Notes under the pieces: model-generated | Seen by the model: only the letters and a program-made list of their open reading frames with translations | Told to the model about the DNA's origin: nothing | Database searches by the model: none | Made by a program: the position numbers and the translations under genes | Origin: Candidatus Nitrotoga sp. M5 | GTDB lineage: Bacteria; Pseudomonadota; Gammaproteobacteria; Burkholderiales; Gallionellaceae | DNA: 64,000 bases | Assembly (NCBI RefSeq): GCF_927904885.1 | Contig: NZ_CAKMNW010000023.1 | Location: 1 to 64,000, forward strand | Reading direction: 5' to 3' | Shown: one piece after another, positions 59,321 to 64,000 of the stretch | Layout: every line of letters starts with the position of its first letter | Numbering within the stretch: position 1 is the first letter of the stretch

Positions 59321-61858
59321 TCAGGCTGTGAACTGATTCAAGGGCACGTAGTCTTTGATGTAATTCGGGATGAGCGCGCGGTATTGTTTGGGCACGGCTT
59401 TGAAATCTCGGGTCGAAAAAAACGGGTTGGTCGCGAGGTCGGTGTATTCCTCGTTCTCGATGATGTTACGCAGCGCCTCGCTGGTAGCGTAGGCTTTGAA
59501 GTAATTCTTGAGCGCGGGCATGGCCTCTGCTTCCTGTGGTTTGTAGTCGGCGACAAATTTCGAGAATTCTTCTTCCAGCAGTTCGTCTTTGGATTTGAAG
59601 CGCGGGATCATGCCGAATATCTTTTCAAGAATTTCACGCAGCCCAAGGCGGCGATCCACGGCTGCGGCTTTGCGCAGCTTGTCGAGATTGTAATACTCGG
59701 CAGGCTTGTCGAAGACTTCACGGTTGACGTAATCGATCACCTTATCCCACTGTCCTGCCTCGACGGCTGCAGCTATAGTGGCATCCTCGAGTACAGCGTC
59801 CTCGAATTTCTCGTAAAACATGCGGTCTATTTTCATGCCCTCGGCAGTAATTTGTTCAACTTTGAGCGAGTCGACGATATCGCCGCCGAGGTGTTCGTAG
59901 CTTTCTATTTCGCTGATCTCACCACCGCCCGTGTCCTCGCTGCCCTTACCTTTGAGTTTTGGCAGCTTGAGGATTTCGTCGTAATTAAATTCCTCCTCGA
60001 AGTATTCGCAGTTGGCGAAAAAGTCGAACAGCTTGTAGGAGGTCTTGCACACATCCTCGATGCTTTCCTTGTGATCTTTATCGTGCAGCTCTTCGAGGAA
60101 ATTGTGCTTGCGCGTGCCACGCCCTTTGATCTGAATGAAATCGGTGGGTGAGAAGATGGGCCGGAACAAACCCAGATTGAGCAGGTCAGGGCAATCGTAG
60201 CCCGTGGTCATCATGCCGACCGTGACACAGATACGCGCCTTGCTGGTTTTGTAGGCAGGCAGGAAGTTGCCCGAACCGAGCAGCTTGTTGTTGGTGAAGT
60301 TGATGGTGAATTGCTGGGCATCGGTAATTTGCGAGGTGACTTGCACGGCAAAATCGGACTGGTATTTGCCGGGGAACATCACGTCCGCCATCAGGTTCAA
60401 AATTTGCGTCAGTTTGGCGGCATGATGCTGACTCACGGCAAAGATAATGGATTTGCCGACTTCGCCGCTGATGGGGTCGCGGTGCGCGTGTTCCAGAAAT
60501 GTTTTGCAGAAAAGCTGGTTGGTGGCATCGGAGAAAAAGCGCTTCTCAAATTCGCGTTGACTGAACGTTTCTTTCTGGTCTTCGCCCTGATCATCCTTGA
60601 AGTCGACGACAAACCCATCTTCCGACAGTAGCTGTGTGGTAACTTCGCTGCGTGCATCCACGACTGTCGGATTGATCAGGTAGCCGTCCTTTACGCCATC
60701 GAGCAGGGAATAGCGGTAAGTGGGCTGGCCATCTTCGCAGCCGAAAGTGCGGTAGGTGTCGAGCAATAAACGGCGCTCTAGTTCGCGCGGGTCTTTTGTG
60801 TTGGGTTTCGTTTTATCGAATTTCTTCAGGTAGTCACGCGGTGTGGCGGTAAGGCCAAGTTTGTAGCCGATAAAGTAATCGAAGACGGCGCGGGCATTGC
60901 CGCCAATCGAACGATGGGCTTCATCGGAGATAACCAGATCAAAATCGGTCGGCGAGAAGAGTTGCTGATATTTGTTGTTGAACAGCAGCGACTGGACAGT
61001 GGTGACCACGATCTCGGCGTGTCGCCAGTCGTCGCGATTATCTTTGTAGATGACAGTTTTGTAATCGTTGGCGAGTCCCTTTTTGAAAGCTTTCCAGGCT
61101 TGCTCCTCCAGTTCCAGACGATCCACGAGGAAGAGCACGCGCTGCGCATTGTCGGTGCGCAAGAAGAGTTTGATAACAGCGGCAGCGGTAAGCGTCTTGC
61201 CCGTGCCTGTAGCCATTTCGAAGAGAAATCGCTCTTTACCGGCTTTGATGGCGCGTTGCAGCGCGGTTATGGCTTTCTTTTGATAGGGACGGAGGAAACG
61301 CAGGCTGTTGGCGGCGATGAAGCCATCGCGCTCTGCTTCGTTTTTCCATGCAGCTTCGGCTGCATAGCCGGGACGCTGCGTAAGTGCAACATAATCGTCG
61401 CAAACCGTTTCTTCGATCAGGCGCTCGAGGTCGGGAGCGGTTTTCTGATAACCCATCACCGATGCGGGTGACGGGAAGTTGGTGATTAAGTAGGGGTTGC
61501 CGCGCTCCAGATCCCAGAAGTAATGCAGGTTGCCGTTAGAAAGAATGACAAAGCGGCAGTTCTGGGCGGTGGCATATTTGCGCGCCTGTTCTTTGCCATC
61601 GAGCGGATTTTTGTCTTCTGACTTGGCTTCGAGAACGATGAAGGGAAAACCTTTTTCGTTAAGCAAAAGGAAATCAATAAATCCCTTGGAGGATTTCTCA
61701 AAATTTTCACCGAAGGCATCAAGGTCTGGTGTCTTGATCGTGACGCCGGGTTCAAGCTGGATATTTGCGGGTAATTTACCTACGGCGAAAAAGCGCCAGC
61801 CAGCCGCTTCGAGCAGCTTGTTGATCTTGATGCGGGCTGTGGCTTCTTTGTTTGCCAT
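59321..61858 (-). CDS. hsdR: Type I restriction enzyme endonuclease/translocase subunit HsdR
   Basis: 845 residues (EcoEI-like). N-terminal nuclease core GFIDFLLLNEKGFPFIVLEAK with Asp62 and Glu77/Lys79 of the PD-(D/E)xK site. Helicase motor: ATGTGKT at 216-222, DEAH at 312-315, LTATPRD, and TGYDCPDLL/IKGRGTR in the second RecA domain. The C-terminus is the EcoEI_R_C type. Translocates DNA and cleaves unmethylated DNA. First gene of the restriction operon on the minus strand. Confidence 0.9.
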   Translation of the reverse strand: MANKEATARIKINKLLEAAGWRFFAVGKLPANIQLEPGVTIKTPDLDAFGENFEKSSKGFIDFLLLNEKGFPFIVLEAKSEDKNPLDGKEQARKYATAQNCRFVILSNGNLHYFWDLERGNPYLITNFPSPASVMGYQKTAPDLERLIEETVCDDYVALTQRPGYAAEAAWKNEAERDGFIAANSLRFLRPYQKKAITALQRAIKAGKERFLFEMATGTGKTLTAAAVIKLFLRTDNAQRVLFLVDRLELEEQAWKAFKKGLANDYKTVIYKDNRDDWRHAEIVVTTVQSLLFNNKYQQLFSPTDFDLVISDEAHRSIGGNARAVFDYFIGYKLGLTATPRDYLKKFDKTKPNTKDPRELERRLLLDTYRTFGCEDGQPTYRYSLLDGVKDGYLINPTVVDARSEVTTQLLSEDGFVVDFKDDQGEDQKETFSQREFEKRFFSDATNQLFCKTFLEHAHRDPISGEVGKSIIFAVSQHHAAKLTQILNLMADVMFPGKYQSDFAVQVTSQITDAQQFTINFTNNKLLGSGNFLPAYKTSKARICVTVGMMTTGYDCPDLLNLGLFRPIFSPTDFIQIKGRGTRKHNFLEELHDKDHKESIEDVCKTSYKLFDFFANCEYFEEEFNYDEILKLPKLKGKGSEDTGGGEISEIESYEHLGGDIVDSLKVEQITAEGMKIDRMFYEKFEDAVLEDATIAAAVEAGQWDKVIDYVNREVFDKPAEYYNLDKLRKAAAVDRRLGLREILEKIFGMIPRFKSKDELLEEEFSKFVADYKPQEAEAMPALKNYFKAYATSEALRNIIENEEYTDLATNPFFSTRDFKAVPKQYRALIPNYIKDYVPLNQFTA

Positions 61859-62172
61859 TCGGATTTAGTATCACTGCAGTTGCACAAGAGCCTATGTAAT
61901 CACCAGGCTGTTTAAGTTACTCGGCAAACCAAACAGATTGAATTCTTAATATATGTTTTAAGGTTACCTGTCAGAATGAGCAATAGTAATATGGATTGAT
62001 GATCAAGTGAGTCTTGAGAGGGAAATACTTGACTGTCTTTTTTGGAGTGAGTCGGAAGTTTATGCGCACCATCGGATAGACACGAATGGACTGCGTAAAG
62101 CAATAAAGCCTGATCTTACAGAAGCTGCAGTGGATTATATGAACTAGAGAGGGATGGTAAAAAACAGGAAGG
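61859..62172. other. Intergenic region between hsdR and tRNA-Gly
   Basis: About 310 bases, AT-rich, no gene recognised. Holds the hsdR promoter and lies just beyond the 3' end of the tRNA gene, a common place for island junctions; no repeated tRNA end was found in it. Confidence 0.4.
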
Positions 62173-62246
62173 TGGAGCGGGCGATGGGAATCGAACCCAC
62201 GGCGCTAGCTTGGGAAGCTAGGGTATTACCATTATACGACGCCCGC
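62173..62246 (-). tRNA. tRNA-Gly, anticodon CCC
   Basis: On the minus strand the acceptor GCGGGCG pairs with CGCCCGC, followed by discriminator T and an encoded CCA. Anticodon stem CTAGC/GCTAG holds the loop TTCCCAA with anticodon CCC; the T-arm GTGGG TTCGATT CCCAT is standard. Reads GGG codons. Divergent from thiS. Confidence 0.95.
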
Positions 62247-62253
62247 ATGTAAA

Positions 62254-62490
62254 ATGGATGCTACCTCACACGACCAAAACTTGAAAGTGATATCAATCTC
62301 AATTAACGGCGAAGTTCGCCAATTCGATAATTCTATTTCCGTCGCTACGCTCCTCGAACAGATGCAACTGACGGGCAAGCGTATTGCGCTGGAGCGCAAT
62401 GGTGAAATCTTGCCGCGCGGACAATTCAACCAACAACTGCTGGCAGATGGCGACCAACTTGAAATTGTGGTCGCCGTCGGTGGCGGTTAA
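62254..62490 (+). CDS. thiS: Thiamine biosynthesis sulfur carrier ThiS
   Basis: Up to 78 residues, ubiquitin-like carrier ending in the required Gly-Gly (AVGGG). Features: [20 protein letters not shown] and [11 protein letters not shown]. The thiocarboxylate on its C-terminus feeds sulfur to ThiG. A TTG nine codons later (KVISISING) is closer to typical ThiS starts, so the N-terminus is uncertain. No TPP riboswitch was recognised upstream. Confidence 0.88.
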   Translation: MDATSHDQNLKVISISINGEVRQFDNSISVATLLEQMQLTGKRIALERNGEILPRGQFNQQLLADGDQLEIVVAVGGG

Positions 62491-62506
62491 TTTCGGAACA
62501 CATTTA

Positions 62507-63292
62507 ATGAACAAAGACACACTGCTCATCGCGGGCAAAAGCTATAACTCGCGCTTGTTAATCGGCACCGGCAAATACAAAGACTTTGCCGAAACACAGG
62601 CGGCGGTGGAGGCCAGCGGCGCTGAGATCATCACCATTGCCATTCGTCGCAGCAACATCGGGCAAAATCCGAACGAGCCGAATTTGCTGGACGTTCTTCC
62701 GCCATCGAAATATACCCTGCTACCCAACACGGCGGGGTGTTACAGCGCAGACGACGCCGTGCGTACTCTGCGGCTCGCACGCGAGCTGCTGAACGGGCAT
62801 AGTCTGGTCAAGCTTGAAGTGCTGGGTGATCCGCAATCACTTTATCCGAATGTAGTGGAGACCCTCGCTGCCGCAAAAACCCTGGTGGCGGATGGCTTTC
62901 AAGTGATGGTGTATACCTCGGATGATCCCATCATTGCTAAGCAACTGGAAGATATCGGCTGTGTCGCCATTATGCCGCTGGCTTCGCTGATCGGCTCCGG
63001 CATGGGTATCCTCAATCCGTGGAATTTGGAGCTCATCATGGATCGCGTGCAGGTACCCGTTATTGTAGATGCAGGAGTGGGCACTGCTTCAGACGCTGCC
63101 ATCGCCATGGAGCTCGGTTGTCATGGTGTATTAATGAATACCGCCATTGCTGCCGCACAGCAGCCGGTATTGATGGCCTCTGCCATGAAGTTGGCCGTGG
63201 ATGCTGGCCGCATGGCCTTTCTGGCCGGGCGCATGCCAAAGAAGCTGTATAGCGCTTCGCCCAGCTCACCTACCAGTGGATTAATAAGTTGA
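62507..63292 (+). CDS. thiG: Thiazole synthase ThiG
   Basis: 261 residues from the ATG giving [20 protein letters not shown]; a longer frame overlapping thiS is not used. TIM-barrel enzyme forming the thiamine thiazole from DXP, ThiS thiocarboxylate and dehydroglycine. Active-site Lys in VKLEVLGD; also [25 protein letters not shown] and [11 protein letters not shown]. Sixteen bases after thiS. Confidence 0.93.
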   Translation: MNKDTLLIAGKSYNSRLLIGTGKYKDFAETQAAVEASGAEIITIAIRRSNIGQNPNEPNLLDVLPPSKYTLLPNTAGCYSADDAVRTLRLARELLNGHSLVKLEVLGDPQSLYPNVVETLAAAKTLVADGFQVMVYTSDDPIIAKQLEDIGCVAIMPLASLIGSGMGILNPWNLELIMDRVQVPVIVDAGVGTASDAAIAMELGCHGVLMNTAIAAAQQPVLMASAMKLAVDAGRMAFLAGRMPKKLYSASPSSPTSGLIS

Positions 63293-63966
63293 TACCGCAG
63301 CGCTCCCCGCACATTCGCAGTTATGTGCTGCGTCAAGGGCGTACCTCAAATGGGCAACAGCGTTGCCTCGACGAGCTCCTGCCGATTTATGGCATCCCCT
63401 ACCTTGCTCAACCGCTGGATTTGGAAAATAGCTTTGGCAGAGCTGCGACTAAAATCCTTGAGATCGGCTTCGGCATGGGCGAGACCACTGCTGCCATTGC
63501 CGAGTCACATCCGCAAAATGATTATCTTGCCATTGAGGTACACACGCCGGGTGTAGGTTGTTTGCTCAAACAGATTGAAACGTTGGGATTGAAAAATATT
63601 CGTATCATCCAGCATGATGCAGTTGAAGTGCTGCGTGACATGCTGGCCGATAACGTGCTGGACGGTGTCCATATTTTTTTCCCCGACCCTTGGCACAAGG
63701 CGCGCCACAACAAGCGTCGCCTGATTCAGTCTGCGTTTGTGGCTCAACTGGTGAAGAAAATCAAACCGGGTGGGTATATCCATGTTGCTACTGATTGGCA
63801 GAATTATGCTGAACAGGTACTTGAAGTATTGAGCAGCGAAAAATTACTGGAAAATACTGTGGCTGATTATGCGCCGCGCCCGGCGTATCGCCCGCTTACT
63901 AAATTTGAACAACGCGGGCTGCGTCTGGGTCATGGCGTTTGGGATTTGGTGTTCAAGAAGCGCTAA
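63289..63966 (+). CDS. trmB: tRNA (guanine-N7)-methyltransferase TrmB
   Basis: 225 residues from a TTG that overlaps the thiG stop (TTGA). Class I methyltransferase with [26 protein letters not shown] and the TrmB mark [16 protein letters not shown]. Makes m7G46 in tRNA. Co-translated with thiG. Confidence 0.93.
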   Translation: MIPQRSPHIRSYVLRQGRTSNGQQRCLDELLPIYGIPYLAQPLDLENSFGRAATKILEIGFGMGETTAAIAESHPQNDYLAIEVHTPGVGCLLKQIETLGLKNIRIIQHDAVEVLRDMLADNVLDGVHIFFPDPWHKARHNKRRLIQSAFVAQLVKKIKPGGYIHVATDWQNYAEQVLEVLSSEKLLENTVADYAPRPAYRPLTKFEQRGLRLGHGVWDLVFKKR

Positions 63967-64000
63967 CCCGGATAATCCATTAGGCAATTTAACCAGCCTC

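Noticed and set aside
59384..60151. 255-codon plus-strand open frame opposite hsdR
   Set aside because: Lies entirely antisense to a well-supported conserved gene and shows no domain of its own.
62173..62246. tRNA-Gly as a proven attachment site
   Set aside because: No second copy of the tRNA 3' end and no integrase were found in the window.
62247..62253. TPP riboswitch before thiS
   Set aside because: Only seven bases separate the tRNA gene and the thiS start, leaving no room for one.
62384..62506. Longer thiG start overlapping thiS
   Set aside because: It would read through thiS in another frame; the ATG at 62507 gives the normal ThiG N-terminus.

Overview
The window most likely comes from an ammonia-oxidising betaproteobacterium of the genus Nitrosomonas or a close relative. 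Three things point there. First, a copper nitrite reductase gene follows a two-domain multicopper oxidase and two small c-type cytochromes in the order ncgA-ncgB-ncgC-nirK, the arrangement known from Nitrosomonas europaea. Second, tkt-gapA-pgk-pyk-fba are clustered as in autotrophs using the Calvin cycle. Third, there is a typical betaproteobacterial aroQ-accB-accC-prmA-DUF3426 run. Species cannot be fixed from the sequence alone.

Layout. 0-9 kb: the tail of a Lys/Ala-rich histone-like protein, lipid A flippase msbA, a ferredoxin-type flavin reductase, an SDR epimerase, an AT-rich 2OG-Fe(II) oxygenase, a frameshifted DUF1840 gene, an O-antigen type ABC exporter (wzm/wzt) and a parvulin isomerase. 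9-12.3 kb: secreted or surface proteins, one with a Pro-Thr hexamer microsatellite. 12.6-24.8 kb: a type II secretion system on the minus strand (gspE-F-G-H-I-J-K, a gene-free gap holding a small mobile repeat, then L-M-C/P-like-D). 25-29 kb: fatty-acid and housekeeping genes and a PIN-type toxin-antitoxin pair. 30-37.8 kb: the carbon-metabolism cluster, closed by a strong terminator.

38.9-48.3 kb: a nitrosative-stress and copper region. A near-perfect NsrR operator overlaps the probable promoter of ncgABC-nirK. It is followed by a DUF1264 protein with a His/Asp-rich repeat tail, a monohaem cytochrome c and a CusB/CusA copper/silver efflux pair without a linked CusC. These genes share a copper and nitrite/NO theme: NirK reduces nitrite to NO, the Ncg proteins support it, and CusBA would handle copper.

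48.7-62 kb: an accessory, defence-like region next to a tRNA-Gly(CCC). It holds an AlbA/HATPase regulator overlapping the stump of a PLD helicase, a YdcF protein, a methyltransferase, a broken partner gene, an RloC/PrrC-like AAA ATPase with a zinc-hook motif, a fused HsdM-HsdS and an HsdR. A REP-associated tyrosine transposase with its REP palindromes sits inside this restriction operon, and a REP pair of the same family lies in frame inside the hsdM-hsdS coding sequence. 62-64 kb: tRNA-Gly, thiS, thiG and trmB. A second family of short elements with terminal inverted repeats (about 140-170 bp, plus a 70-bp form) is scattered through the window.
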